A stretch of 39,733 nt of DNA from Candidatus Harrisonbacteria bacterium (GCA_023255625.1 JAHFLF010000002.1:1-39733), one strand, 5' to 3'; counted from the stretch's first letter, positions 25,960 through 38,490 are shown. The notes: generated from the letters alone by a model not told the origin. A program made the numbers and translations.

Positions 25960-26356
25960 AGAATACCATTTCGGATGTGCAGGCTCAAAACTGGGCCTGT
26001 ATGTAAAGACCGGTGAGGATGACACCGGGCCAGCAGTGGCTGATTCTGTGCCGACTGGTTTCAAAAGGGAAACATCTACGCTTTGGCAGGAGTTGGCGCG
26101 CGGGGAAAAGTGTCGAGGACTACTCCATTATCCTCGAACCCTGGTGGCGGTTAAATCCACCGTGGCGAGTTGTAATCGCCTAGAGCTAACGCGCGTTAAG
26201 CCCGGACGGTCTCCTGCTATAGATGCTTGGCTGCGAAAAATGGAAGTGTGGCCAGGTATCCGGCGCTGTGTTCCGAAAGGAGCTCTCTCCCGACGGTTCT
26301 GCCGAAAGCGTCCAACCGACGCAACGAGCTCTACTCCCCTCCAGGAGTAGAGCTCA
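25960..26356 (+). ncRNA. Candidate structured ncRNA divergent from gatC
   Basis: Possible promoter TTGACG-17-TACCAT; hairpins CGAGGA/TCCTCG, GGTGG/CCACC, GGCGA/TCGCC, CCGGT/ACACCGG; 12-bp hairpin GAGCTCTACTCC/GGAGTAGAGCTC at 26326-26355. Strand uncertain. Confidence 0.4.
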
Positions 26357-26361
26357 AAACT

Positions 26362-26393
26362 TATGTTACAGCGTACTAGTACACTGTAACATA
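26362..26393. repeat. 32-bp near-perfect palindrome (operator-like)
   Basis: TATGTTACAGCGTACTAGTACACTGTAACATA; one mismatched pair. Confidence 0.8.
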
Positions 26394-26526
26394 GTAAGAA
26401 TAAGATATTGGCCCGTTTTAAGTATTTTTAAAAGATTTTTTATTCAAATTAAACCTAATCTTATAGGTATTTTTACCATTTTTTAGACCACTTGACAAAT
26501 ATACTAGAGTATGATATACTGTATCT

Positions 26527-26753
26527 TATAAGGGGTGCCTCTCCAACGAAGCGAGCGCCATGCGGCTCACGCCGTCGGCCACGCTAGGAGATGCTCTCAA
26601 AAAGAGGTTGTGGTACGCGACCAAGGGCGATCGAACGGGACTACACTATTTCGGTGTATCGCCTGCTGTCCCCGAGGTGTAACCACATCGCACCCCTTTC
26701 CCCAAAGCAAACTTGAGACTTATTTCCCCTGCGAAATGAGTCTCTTGTTCGTT

Positions 26754-26756
<3 letters not shown>
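26527..26756 (+). ncRNA. Candidate structured ncRNA with consensus promoter and terminator
   Basis: TTGACA-17-TATACT at 26492-26520; closing helix AAGGGGTGC (26530-26538)/GCACCCCTT (26690-26698); hairpin GAGACTtATTTC..GAAATgAGTCTC then TTGTTCGTTTT. Confidence 0.7.
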
Positions 26757-26906
<150 letters not shown>

Positions 26907-26939
26907 TTAGTAGTGAGCTAGACTAAATTCAATTACTAC

Positions 26940-27680
26940 TTATTTCTTTTCGCCAAAATCAAATTTCTTAGGAAGTTCGTGGCACCAACACCCTAAGGTT
27001 ATAAGGCATTGCCCTGGCTTTGTACCAGCATCATCAAAACTACATGTATGCTCGTTGCAAAGGCTTTTACTGAAGGCGCTAGGGCAATCTTCTCCTGCTC
27101 CGATAACCGGGACGGATTGAGTGGGATCTGCAGAGTTGCTTAATCTTAGTTCAACGGAATAAGATACGTTTTGCCGTAAAGTTAGTATTGTTGTTTCGGC
27201 ATATTTTTTACCACACAAGCTTACCAAAGCATCACCGGCTTTCAGGGCTTTTACAACTTTGTCATAAGTAACCTCACGAACATCTTCTTGGCTGTATCTA
27301 ATGTAGTAAGTGGCATTCTTAGCGAGCTTTTCAACGTTTGCAAATAGGCTCTTATTATTTTGAGTCACAATCAAGGCATGTAGAAATTTTCCTTTGCCTA
27401 TTGTCGTGCTAACAGCCGGAATGTAGATAACGTCATTAGTAGTTAGCTTACTTAATTTTGGAGTAATAACTTTTTTTTGAATCGCTGCCTGACTGGCTTC
27501 AAACTGCGCCGAGCGGTTGGCGACGTAGACAATGCCCAGCGCCATGCCAAAGACGATGCCGACGATGGCCCAGGCGTACCAGCTGTGAACTCTCTGCTTG
27601 CCGACAATCGTAAAGTCTTTTTTTAGTTCTCCGACCACCTGCTCCGCCGCGTCCCTGCCGTGATGATTATGATTTTCCAT
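26940..27680 (-). CDS. Hypothetical single-pass membrane protein
   Basis: TM segment YAWAIVGIVFGMALGIVYVA; Cys-rich C-terminus; plausible full ORF. Confidence 0.65.
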   Translation of the reverse strand: MENHNHHGRDAAEQVVGELKKDFTIVGKQRVHSWYAWAIVGIVFGMALGIVYVANRSAQFEASQAAIQKKVITPKLSKLTTNDVIYIPAVSTTIGKGKFLHALIVTQNNKSLFANVEKLAKNATYYIRYSQEDVREVTYDKVVKALKAGDALVSLCGKKYAETTILTLRQNVSYSVELRLSNSADPTQSVPVIGAGEDCPSAFSKSLCNEHTCSFDDAGTKPGQCLITLGCWCHELPKKFDFGEKK

Positions 27681-27752
27681 AGAATTTATATTAACTTCAT
27701 TATAGCAAGGCGTATGATATACTAAAAGTTAATAAGTTATTATATTAATAAC

Positions 27753-28211
27753 ATGAATAAAATCATCATTTGGGTCGTCGTGGGTGTGGTCGCAGTCGGG
27801 CTGGGCGTTGGCGCGCGGTTTATGTTTGGCGGGCAGAACAATGCGGGCGTGCCGGGGCAACCGGTTCCTGTGGTTCCTGCTGTCGATGAGGCTTCGACCC
27901 TCCCGTCTGTTACGACTAACGGATCGAAAATATGTCGAAAAGAAGGCCAAACCGTATATTTAACAGAAAATTTTGTCCGTAAGGATTCCATGGTAGATAA
28001 CTCTGAGCTTCATGAAATTCACAACATTCCAGAAAATAAAATATATAAGTGGGACAACCAGTCCACACGGGGCCTTATAATTGACCTTAATCCCGCTTAC
28101 CTGGAGAATCTCCGTTCGCTGATGGTGTTTTCATCATGCCAGCCATGGGACTTTGACCAGTCAGTCTTTACGTTGCCGGCCAACATTAGCTTTCAAAAAA
28201 TTCGAGATTGA
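27753..28211 (+). CDS. Hypothetical membrane-anchored extracytoplasmic protein
   Basis: N-terminal TM MNKIIIWVVVGVVAVGLGVGARFMFG followed by a soluble domain. Confidence 0.65.
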   Translation: MNKIIIWVVVGVVAVGLGVGARFMFGGQNNAGVPGQPVPVVPAVDEASTLPSVTTNGSKICRKEGQTVYLTENFVRKDSMVDNSELHEIHNIPENKIYKWDNQSTRGLIIDLNPAYLENLRSLMVFSSCQPWDFDQSVFTLPANISFQKIRD

Positions 28212-28213
28212 GA

Positions 28214-30277
<2,064 letters not shown>

Positions 30278-30300
30278 CTATTTTACCAAAAAATTGCCGA

Positions 30301-31173
30301 TTAGATAAGTCCAAAGTACCACCGCAGAATTGTCTCGCTCCAGAAGACTGCGACGAAAAGGCCAATGATTAGGAATGGACCGAAAGGCAGAGCGTGTTTC
30401 ATAGTTGCCTTTCTTTTTGCAATCAGCAGTAGGCCGACAAGCGAACCGATCACAAAACTCGAAGAAAAAGCGATAAGCGCGTCTGGCCAGCCAAGAATAA
30501 GCGCTAGCGGAATCGCGAGTTTTACATCACCCAGTCCCATGCCGCGTTCTTTAGTCAGATAAACAATTCCCCCAAAGAGAGCCAGTGCGAATCCGGCGGC
30601 AATCAAAGCCGCAAAAATAGGATTGGCGGGCGCACCAAGCATAGTCGCGTAACTACCGCTGAAATTAGCATAATCGAGCAGGCCAAATTTTTTTATGGCC
30701 ACCAGGATCACGCCGATTAAGGCGAGTAAAATATTCGCCTGATCCGGGATAATTTTTAATCGTAAATCGATTGCGGCTAGCGTAATCGCAGTGTAGACGG
30801 CTAAAAGCCACAATCCAATGGCGATGTATACCCAAACAAGCGATAGCCCTTGCGCAGTTAGTTGCGCGCCATGCAGATGTTGATATAAAAAAATCGGTAG
30901 AGATGCGGTTAGCAAGCCGGTGGCCAATTCGATAAGCGGATATTGCCAAAGCAGTGGTTTTTTGCAGCCGCGGCAGGTTCCGCACTGGATGCCGTAGCTA
31001 ACTAGCGGAATCAGTTCATACCAACAGAGTACCTTTGCGCAATCACGGCAGCGAGAGCGGCCTTGAATGGCGGAGGTGAAAAGTATTTTATTTTTTTCCT
31101 CGTCGTATCGGAGCGATAAAACATTAATAAAGCTACCGATTGCAACGCCGAAGATGAATAGAATCGCAAACAT
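30301..31173 (-). CDS. pilD: Prepilin peptidase (A24)
   Basis: GSFINVLSLRYDE, CRDCAKVLCWYELIPLVSYGIQCGTCRGC, ERGMGLGDVKLA. Confidence 0.92.
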   Translation of the reverse strand: MFAILFIFGVAIGSFINVLSLRYDEEKNKILFTSAIQGRSRCRDCAKVLCWYELIPLVSYGIQCGTCRGCKKPLLWQYPLIELATGLLTASLPIFLYQHLHGAQLTAQGLSLVWVYIAIGLWLLAVYTAITLAAIDLRLKIIPDQANILLALIGVILVAIKKFGLLDYANFSGSYATMLGAPANPIFAALIAAGFALALFGGIVYLTKERGMGLGDVKLAIPLALILGWPDALIAFSSSFVIGSLVGLLLIAKRKATMKHALPFGPFLIIGLFVAVFWSETILRWYFGLI

Positions 31174-31183
31174 ACAAACTGGC

Positions 31184-32260
31184 TCAAATCTGACTTAGCA
31201 ATAATTTGAGCTCCGCAGAACTTAGCGAATACAAAAGAGCATTTTCCGGAGTTAAAAGTTTGCGTTTGACCAAATCGGCCAGACTGCGATTTAGAGTTTC
31301 CATTCCCTCCTGCGCGTTTGTCTCAATAACTACATCAATCTGGTAAGTTTTTTTCTCGCGAATCAGATTACGGATTGCGGAATTGACCAGCATGATTTCG
31401 GTGGCCGGAATTCGCCCCCCGCCGATTCTTGGTACTAGTCGTTGGCTGACGATGGCGACTAGCGTTGCTGCCAGTTGGCTGATGGCCTGACCCTGCTGGT
31501 TAGCCGGAAAGGTATCAATGATTCGGTCAATAGTTTGGCTGGCGGAGTTAGTATGCAAAGTAGAAAGTACCATGTGGCCGGTTTCGGCCGCGGTCATAGC
31601 CGTGGCGATGGATTCTGCGTCGCGCATTTCACCGATCATAATCACATCCGGATCCTGTCGCAGCACAGCGCGTAAACCATTTTGAAAAGAAAGAGTGTCA
31701 TTGCCAACTTCTCGTTGTGAAATGACCGAGCGATCTTGGGTAAATTGATATTCGACCGGATCCTCGATGGTGATGATGTGTTCCGTACGGGTATGATTGA
31801 TTTCGTCAATTACTGCAGCGATCGTTGTAGATTTACCATGTCCGGCCGGTCCGACCACGAGGACAAAGCCCTGGTTTAGTTTAGCGACATCATGCAAAAC
31901 AGCGGGCAAATTTAATTCTTCAAGGGTCTGAATTTTAGCGGGAATCAATCGGAAAGCACCAGTCATGTACCCGCGCTGGAAGAAAAAGTTGGACCGGAAA
32001 CGAGCATTATTTCCTTCGTGCGTGAAAGAAAAATCCAACTCTTTATTCGTTTTCAAACGATATAATTGGTCTGGAGAAAGTAGCGCGCTTAGTAAGCCCT
32101 CGGCTGTTTCCGGCGTGATTATTGGTTCTTCTTCGATAGGCAAGAGTGTTCCATCTAGACGAATGCTGGGCTTGCGGCCAACGGCGATATGCAGATCAGA
32201 GGCATTTTGCCTGGCGGTAATCGCGAGCAGATTATTGATGTGTTGTTTAAAGTTTTCCAT
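31184..32260 (-). CDS. pilT: Type IV pilus retraction ATPase PilT
   Basis: VVGPAGHGKSTTIAA, IITIEDPVEYQF, LRQDPDVIMIGEMRDAESI, AETGHMVLSTLHTNSA. Confidence 0.95.
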   Translation of the reverse strand: MENFKQHINNLLAITARQNASDLHIAVGRKPSIRLDGTLLPIEEEPIITPETAEGLLSALLSPDQLYRLKTNKELDFSFTHEGNNARFRSNFFFQRGYMTGAFRLIPAKIQTLEELNLPAVLHDVAKLNQGFVLVVGPAGHGKSTTIAAVIDEINHTRTEHIITIEDPVEYQFTQDRSVISQREVGNDTLSFQNGLRAVLRQDPDVIMIGEMRDAESIATAMTAAETGHMVLSTLHTNSASQTIDRIIDTFPANQQGQAISQLAATLVAIVSQRLVPRIGGGRIPATEIMLVNSAIRNLIREKKTYQIDVVIETNAQEGMETLNRSLADLVKRKLLTPENALLYSLSSAELKLLLSQI

Positions 32261-32263
32261 TTT

Positions 32264-33352
32264 TTACAAATTTTTTATCGCCAGACCGAGCGCAACTGTT
32301 AAATTGGCATTTAGTTCCGGCAGTAATTCATTTAATTCTGGCGGGTAGTTAACAGTTGTGCCAATCGTGTTGGCACGGAGCACCGGTAGTTTAAAATCAT
32401 TGGTAATATATTGCTCAAGTCCGGTCAGCTGGCTACCGGCGCCGCAGATTATTACCTGTTTGACTAGTTGACCGGTGGCATCCTCAAATATTTTACGAGC
32501 GCGACCTGCCTCATTGAGTATAACACCTAAAATTGGCGTGACGATCGTGGATAACTCGTGTCCGCCGGCGCCGTAATTTATTGTGCTTTGGCGCTTTAAT
32601 GCCTCGGCTCGTTTTGGGCTGATAGAAAGGGCCCGAGCGACTGCCTGCGTGGCTGAATCGCTGCTGAAGTCAGTTTGCGCAACTGCATAGCAGACTCCCC
32701 TGGCTGCCACAGTACAAGTGCTCGAACGGCCGCCGATATCAATTATTAGCGACGGCTCTTGATTGCCCATAGTTAAAGCGCGCGCCGCACTGACATTTTC
32801 CAACTCAATGTCGGCAACAGTAAATCCGGCCCTGGTTGCAATTTCAGTATACTCTGCAACCCGTTCGCTGGGGATTGCCATAAATAAAACTTTCCGATGT
32901 TTTGTGCCGTCCGGATATGTAACCTCGCCGACATCTACCCAGCGTAAAGTTGTCTCGGTGAGCGGTAATGGCAAGTAAGCTCCGGCAGTTTTAAAAACTG
33001 CGCTGGCGATTGTCTTCTCTGAACTGGTCGCCGGAACATCGATTAATGCAGTTTGCGACAAAAAACACGGCAACGATAGATTCGCGGTCAGCGTTTTAAA
33101 ACCGGTGCGCTTACGAATTTCGGTTAGATAAAGCCGTAAATCTTCGGTCAGCGGATGTAAACTGCTGGATTGCAGTGCGTTATTTAATGCATCACTTCTA
33201 TCTGCCAGCTCCGCGATTGCGTAATTGGTCATGGATAACCCCCCGGCCGTGCGAGTTACTTCAGCTACTTTGACGCTAATCGTGCCAATATCAATTCCAA
33301 GGCCGATTTCTCCAACTGATTTTTTCTTGCCAAAGATATTTAAAAAACCCAT
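32264..33352 (-). CDS. pilM: Type IV pilus assembly protein PilM
   Basis: GLGIDIGTISVKVAEV, ALIDVPATSSEK, SLIIDIGGRSSTCTVAARG. Confidence 0.9.
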   Translation of the reverse strand: MGFLNIFGKKKSVGEIGLGIDIGTISVKVAEVTRTAGGLSMTNYAIAELADRSDALNNALQSSSLHPLTEDLRLYLTEIRKRTGFKTLTANLSLPCFLSQTALIDVPATSSEKTIASAVFKTAGAYLPLPLTETTLRWVDVGEVTYPDGTKHRKVLFMAIPSERVAEYTEIATRAGFTVADIELENVSAARALTMGNQEPSLIIDIGGRSSTCTVAARGVCYAVAQTDFSSDSATQAVARALSISPKRAEALKRQSTINYGAGGHELSTIVTPILGVILNEAGRARKIFEDATGQLVKQVIICGAGSQLTGLEQYITNDFKLPVLRANTIGTTVNYPPELNELLPELNANLTVALGLAIKNL

Positions 33353-33402
33353 ACTACAAATAATAACATACTCTGGGTCAGAGAAATTGGCACAATACAG
33401 AA

Positions 33403-34125
33403 ATGCGAGCTAATTTAAAGAAATTGATTTTTGATGCGCTTTTTCCGCCAATTTGTATTGGCTGTAAAAAAGATCTGGACGAAAGTGCCGCTCTGCTTTG
33501 CGAAATTTGTCAGAATACTTTGATCGCCGATCCGGCACTGCATTGTTCGGTTTGTCGCCGTCGGCTGCCGTTTTCAACTGGCGGCCTGCCGAATTCAAGT
33601 AATCGCTGTCATCCCGGCGGCTCGCATCTTATTTTTTCCGCCGGCCGCTATGAACACGAGGTTATTCGCGCTCTGATTTGGCATTTAAAATTTAAACACC
33701 GAACGCAGGCGGCGGCCTATTTGAGTAAGCTGATCAGCCAGGCATTGATTAGCGCGAATATCCTATTACCTGACTATACACTTACATCGATTCCCCTTTC
33801 TGATGAGCGGTTGCGCAAGCGCGGGTTTAATCAGGCGGCGTTAATTGCCAAAGGTGTTGGCCTTGCGCATTCTTTACCAACGCAGGAGATGTTGCTGCGC
33901 ATAAAAAATTCAACACCTCAATCCGAGCTAGCCAGTTGGGACGAGCGGCGTGTGAATATCGCCGATTCTTTTCGTTTATGCGATCCGCTGAATGTGCAAG
34001 GTAAAAAAATAGTAGTGATTGACGATGTCTGGACATCCGGTGCAACCATGAGTGAGGCCGCGGCGATTTTAAAGAAGCACGGCGCAGCAGAGGTTTTGGC
34101 CGTTGTAGTTGCGCGAGCCAAGTAA
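33403..34125 (+). CDS. comF: ComF family phosphoribosyltransferase
   Basis: Zn ribbon CIGCKKDLDESAALLCEIC..CSVC; LRKRGFNQAALIAKG; PRPP site VVIDDVWTSGATMSEAA. Confidence 0.9.
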   Translation: MRANLKKLIFDALFPPICIGCKKDLDESAALLCEICQNTLIADPALHCSVCRRRLPFSTGGLPNSSNRCHPGGSHLIFSAGRYEHEVIRALIWHLKFKHRTQAAAYLSKLISQALISANILLPDYTLTSIPLSDERLRKRGFNQAALIAKGVGLAHSLPTQEMLLRIKNSTPQSELASWDERRVNIADSFRLCDPLNVQGKKIVVIDDVWTSGATMSEAAAILKKHGAAEVLAVVVARAK

Positions 34126-34145
34126 TCTTGCTTACGGGTAGACGA

Positions 34146-36860
34146 TTAAATATTTTCTTTTTCAAAGATTAGCTTCGCAAGTTCAATCAGTAGAATATTG
34201 AACATGCCGAATAAAAATATGCCGATAAGCCATTCTGCCGGCAGAGTTACTGTACCAAAATAGTGCTGCAAGAATGGAACATAGATTGCAGCAATAGTCA
34301 GAATAAAGCCGATCAAAATACTGATCGTCAGATAACGGTTGGCAAAGGGATTATAGCTGAAAATGCTGGCTTTGAGATTTCTGATTGAGAGAACGGCAAA
34401 CAAGCTGTATGTGCCCAAGCAGCCATAGATAAATGTTTTAACAATCCCGGCATCAAAGCCCATACTCAAGAAAATCTGATACATTAAAAAAAGCAGAATG
34501 CTGCCGATGAGTCCGTTGACTACGATCAGATATTTCATTTCGCCCGTGAAGACGCCCCGAGAGACATGTTGAATCCGATGCCGTGCTCCATCGACATCTT
34601 TTTCAAAAGCCAGTGCAATACCGGGGAAACTATCGGTCAGAAAATTAATCCAGAGTATTTGCAGAGCATTGAGCGGCGCACCGATTCCCAGAAGCAGTGA
34701 GCCGCCTATAAGCACAATTTCGTGCATCAATGTAGAAGTTAAATAAACGATTGCCTTGCGCATATTACTTAAAATCTGCCGGCCTTCAAAAATCGCCCCG
34801 GCGATCGTTTCAAAATTGTCATCCAGAAGAATCAGGTCGGAAACATCCTGGCTGACATCAGTGCCCGTACCCATGGCGACGCCGATATCTGCCTGTCGCA
34901 GGGCCGGCGCATCATTAATACCGTCTCCGGTCATGGCGACGATTTCACCTTGTTGTTGCAATAATTTTACGATCCGCAATTTTCCGGTCGGGCTAACCCT
35001 GGCAATGACTTTGATATGTGGCAATACATCAAGCACCTGTTCGTCTGTCATCGAATCAAGCACAGCACCGTGCAGCAGGCCGTCCGAGCCGACTTCAATG
35101 CCAACCTTACGGGCAATCGCGGCCGCTGTTTCCGGTTGATCGCCGGTAACAATAATTACCCGTACCCCGGACTCTTGAATGTGTTCAATTGCCACAGATA
35201 TGCCCGGCCGAAGCGGGTCTTCAAAAGATAAAATTCCTAAAAAACGCAAACCGGCGAGATGTTTGTGATCGTGTAAAACGATTTGTTCCGGATTCTCCAC
35301 CTCCTTAATTGCAACACCAACCAGTCGCTGGCCGGCTGATCCCATTTCACCAATTGCCCGACTGATTCTTTCGCGCTCCAAATCGCTGACATTGGAAAGA
35401 TTTAGCAAGACATCCGGAGCCCCGAGCAGACTCAAAACAAACGGCTCTTGCGCCTTGAATTTTCCCTTAAACCATTCTAAAGGCATCTTGTATAAACTTG
35501 CAGAAAATTTATTCAGAGAGTTGAAAGGTAAAATACGAATTTGCTCTTTACCTTCACGAAAAGACGGAAAATGGACTCCGCGCGCCGCCGCCGCCTTAAT
35601 CAACGCAACCTCGAGCGGCTTGCCAACCAAGCGCCAATCCGTGTGATGGTCTTTCGGATTTTCAACAATTGCATCAATATTTAGTAGAGCGGCGTGGAGT
35701 AAAAACTCTTCTTCTGTTTTGACAAGTTCCGACTCATTTTGAGCAAAATTCGGATTATTAATTTCCGTCTGAAGCAGTGCTTTCGGTGCTGCGAAGACGC
35801 TAATTGCCGCCAAAGACATTTTGGCCTGCGTCAGCGTCCCGGTCTTGTCTGTTAAAATTATCGAAGTACTGCCGAGCGTTTCAGCCGCAGTTAAGCGCCG
35901 AACAATACCTTTTCTTTTTGCCAATCGTTGCACCCCGATCGCCAGAATAACTGTTGTTACTATCGGTAATCCTTCCGGCACAGCCGCAACCAAAATTGCC
36001 AGGGAGATTAAAAATGCCTCAAGCAATGGCAGTCCGGCAATCGAGGCGATCATAAAAAGTACTATGCTTAGTAAAATAATAGCCCCAGCTGCCAGGGAGG
36101 TAAATTCACGCAGTGCTTTTTGAAGCGGCGTCTGCTCAAATGATCTGCTTGTAACTGCTCTGGCGATCGCACCAAACTCTGTACCATCATCTGTAGTGAC
36201 GACCACCGCAATACCAATCCCCTGCGTTACCATCGTGCCGGCGTATGCTATACATTTTCGATCAGCCAGCAAAGCATTCTCTGCAACCCCGGGAGCATCT
36301 TTTTCTACAGTTAGAGATTCACCGGTCAGAACCGCCTGATCAATCCGTAACTCGCTGGATTTAATAATTCGAACATCGGCCGGAACACGCGCGCCCTGAA
36401 CCAGATGAATAATATCCCCGGGCACTAACTCCAGAGTGTCAATTTCGCGATCCGCTCCATCGCGCGTTACCCGAACCCGACTTGTGATATATGAGCCAAG
36501 ATGTTCGAGTGCGCGTTCTGCCTTGTTCTCCTGATAAAATCCAAGTACGGCATTAAAAAAGGCGGTGAAAAGAATAAATATTGCGTCATGATAATCTTGC
36601 AGTAATAAGGTGATGGTTCCGGCGACGAGAAGAACGATTACTAGCGGACTGGTAAATTGAGAGCCGAAAATCTTTAACTGATTTCTCGGTCTGCTCGTCG
36701 TAATTTTGTTTGGTCCGTAGTATGCCAGTCGTTTTTCCGCGTTTGTTTCCGATATTCCCCGCTCGCTACTTTTTAAATCCAAAAGCACCTCCGAAACCGA
36801 CATCGACCAATATGGACGAGTCATTAATGTTCTGGCGGTGGTAACTTTGGGATGATGCAT
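34146..36860 (-). CDS. Cation-transporting P-type ATPase (P2, Ca2+-type)
   Basis: ILTDKTGTLTQAKM, MTGDGINDAPALRQADIGVAMG, VPEGLPIVTTVILA. Confidence 0.93.
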   Translation of the reverse strand: MHHPKVTTARTLMTRPYWSMSVSEVLLDLKSSERGISETNAEKRLAYYGPNKITTSRPRNQLKIFGSQFTSPLVIVLLVAGTITLLLQDYHDAIFILFTAFFNAVLGFYQENKAERALEHLGSYITSRVRVTRDGADREIDTLELVPGDIIHLVQGARVPADVRIIKSSELRIDQAVLTGESLTVEKDAPGVAENALLADRKCIAYAGTMVTQGIGIAVVVTTDDGTEFGAIARAVTSRSFEQTPLQKALREFTSLAAGAIILLSIVLFMIASIAGLPLLEAFLISLAILVAAVPEGLPIVTTVILAIGVQRLAKRKGIVRRLTAAETLGSTSIILTDKTGTLTQAKMSLAAISVFAAPKALLQTEINNPNFAQNESELVKTEEEFLLHAALLNIDAIVENPKDHHTDWRLVGKPLEVALIKAAAARGVHFPSFREGKEQIRILPFNSLNKFSASLYKMPLEWFKGKFKAQEPFVLSLLGAPDVLLNLSNVSDLERERISRAIGEMGSAGQRLVGVAIKEVENPEQIVLHDHKHLAGLRFLGILSFEDPLRPGISVAIEHIQESGVRVIIVTGDQPETAAAIARKVGIEVGSDGLLHGAVLDSMTDEQVLDVLPHIKVIARVSPTGKLRIVKLLQQQGEIVAMTGDGINDAPALRQADIGVAMGTGTDVSQDVSDLILLDDNFETIAGAIFEGRQILSNMRKAIVYLTSTLMHEIVLIGGSLLLGIGAPLNALQILWINFLTDSFPGIALAFEKDVDGARHRIQHVSRGVFTGEMKYLIVVNGLIGSILLFLMYQIFLSMGFDAGIVKTFIYGCLGTYSLFAVLSIRNLKASIFSYNPFANRYLTISILIGFILTIAAIYVPFLQHYFGTVTLPAEWLIGIFLFGMFNILLIELAKLIFEKENI

Positions 36861-36898
36861 GCAGCCATTTTAACATAAAAAACGAAAAGGGCCGCTGT

Positions 36899-37390
36899 TC
36901 AGGCGAGCCCCTCGTTGCTTTTCGGCGCCTCCACGCCGAAGATGTTGTCGCAGACTCTGATCAGAACGCCCAGCAAGACCGCTAGCGGTAACGATGCCAC
37001 AAAGACCGGTCCGGCTGTTACCGCTATGTCAGCCCAGGATGCACCGAAGCACAGAAGACTCACAACTAGCGGAATTATTTGCGTCAGGAAGTACGCAGTG
37101 TAGTCGGCCAGGAGCAGACGCCACAACAGCCACCGATTGCCGGATGTCTTGGCAAGCTGCCAGTAGCCGATGGCCTGCTCGGTCGACTCTAGTCGCAGCC
37201 GGGCAATTACCTTGACCCGCAACCCGCGATTATACAGATAAATCGCGGTCCAGCCAAAAACGAAGGCCAGGAAGCTGGTGGAAGCCGCTCCGATAAAACC
37301 GAGCTTTGCTCCGATCATGTTCCAGCCGACGCTGACTGCGAACAGAATGATCGCCACCAGCGTTGAGGCGAAGAAAATGCGGTATTTCAA
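36899..37390 (-). CDS. Hypothetical multi-pass membrane protein (TTG start)
   Basis: Hydrophobic segments; promoter TTGAAA-17-TAGTAT and leader hairpin CAGCACC/GGTGCTG upstream. Confidence 0.6.
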   Translation of the reverse strand: MKYRIFFASTLVAIILFAVSVGWNMIGAKLGFIGAASTSFLAFVFGWTAIYLYNRGLRVKVIARLRLESTEQAIGYWQLAKTSGNRWLLWRLLLADYTAYFLTQIIPLVVSLLCFGASWADIAVTAGPVFVASLPLAVLLGVLIRVCDNIFGVEAPKSNEGLA

Positions 37391-37474
37391 TCCACACCTC
37401 GCTGTTAGCGGCCAGTCTGAATGTCAACAGCACCTACGCGGTGCTGTATAGACGATATACTACTCTTTTCCTGC

Positions 37475-37732
37475 CTATTTTTCAATATGCAGAACTTTTT
37501 TCAATGCGTCACGAATCCAGCCGCCAGGAAAGAGCTCTGCGAGTTTTGATGGATCTGTTGCAACCAGACCAATATCTCGTATTGCAGCATCTGTGGCAGC
37601 GATACTTAGGCCCCTTGTGATTGCTCGCAACCTAGTCGCCTCAATGACATCTTCAAGAGTATTAATGGTTTCAAGCTTGGGGGCGTTTAGGTCAGCGGGC
37701 GCAGTCGGCATCTCCTCGGGTCTCATAACCAT
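37475..37732 (-). CDS. Hypothetical small protein
   Basis: ORF only. Confidence 0.5.
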   Translation of the reverse strand: MVMRPEEMPTAPADLNAPKLETINTLEDVIEATRLRAITRGLSIAATDAAIRDIGLVATDPSKLAELFPGGWIRDALKKVLHIEK

Positions 37733-37753
37733 GGGTTTATAGTATATAAATTA

Positions 37754-37972
37754 TTAAACATTCGCCGGACAAAATGCAGTATAACACTTTCCGTCAGTTC
37801 CGGTAATCTCGCGGGTTTTCCAGCCGGCGACAGCTGCAAGTTTTTGAACGGCCGAGTTTCGCGCGGATTGCGTGAGCGCGCGAAACTCGACTTGCTCTTT
37901 GGCGGTCATCGCGCGGCCCTGGGCGGCCATAAATAAATCACTAAAGCTGTATGCACATTCTTTGGTGATCAT
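37754..37972 (-). CDS. Hypothetical small protein
   Basis: ORF only, overlapping the NUDIX gene stop (ATGA-type overlap). Confidence 0.5.
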   Translation of the reverse strand: MITKECAYSFSDLFMAAQGRAMTAKEQVEFRALTQSARNSAVQKLAAVAGWKTREITGTDGKCYTAFCPANV

Positions 37973-38451
37973 GAATTAAATACTTTTAATGAAGTTAGGA
38001 GGTGTGGAGTTGTTTTACCTTCATTTGCGAGCTGATTAATCTTTTCGGTGTTCATAAACTCACCCGCATCGCCCTCAAGTTTATTCAGCGCGACGCTATT
38101 TGAACGGCAGGTATAGATTGTTATCAGCTCGTTTTCAAATGTGTCGGCAACTTTCTGCTCACCAATTTTTTGAAGCGGGACCTCAAGTCCGAGGAAGTTT
38201 TTTAGTTCTTTTTTCGCGGTCTCGTCTGGGCTTGACCCCGAAAGAACATGCGCGCCAACAGAACTAGTCCAAAGATTTGGATAAATTGCTTTTGTCTGTG
38301 GTCGCAGCCGTACATAAATCTCGGCTCCATCATTAACGACAAGGATATGTATTGAACGGTGTAAAAGAAGTTCTTTGTGTGCGATCTCAACTGGAACTGA
38401 TCGTTCAATTTTACCACTTGCATCAATGATGTCTAAGTATCTAGTATCCAT
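37969..38451 (-). CDS. NUDIX hydrolase (isopentenyl-diphosphate isomerase-like)
   Basis: HRSIHILVVNDGAEIYVRLRPQTKAIYPNLWTSSVGAHVLSGSSPDETAKKELKNFLGL. Start moved from 38550 because upstream residues are translated tRNA. Confidence 0.8.
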   Translation of the reverse strand: MDTRYLDIIDASGKIERSVPVEIAHKELLLHRSIHILVVNDGAEIYVRLRPQTKAIYPNLWTSSVGAHVLSGSSPDETAKKELKNFLGLEVPLQKIGEQKVADTFENELITIYTCRSNSVALNKLEGDAGEFMNTEKINQLANEGKTTPHLLTSLKVFNS

Positions 38452-38490
38452 TTTGTCCCTGTATTTATGATTAACTTTTTTGGTGGGCCC

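Noticed and set aside
25907-26350. 147-aa plus-strand ORF MAEKNKEIIAGIDDFL...
   Set aside because: Begins inside the likely gatCA promoter and overlaps strong hairpins; coding status not supported by any recognisable motif.
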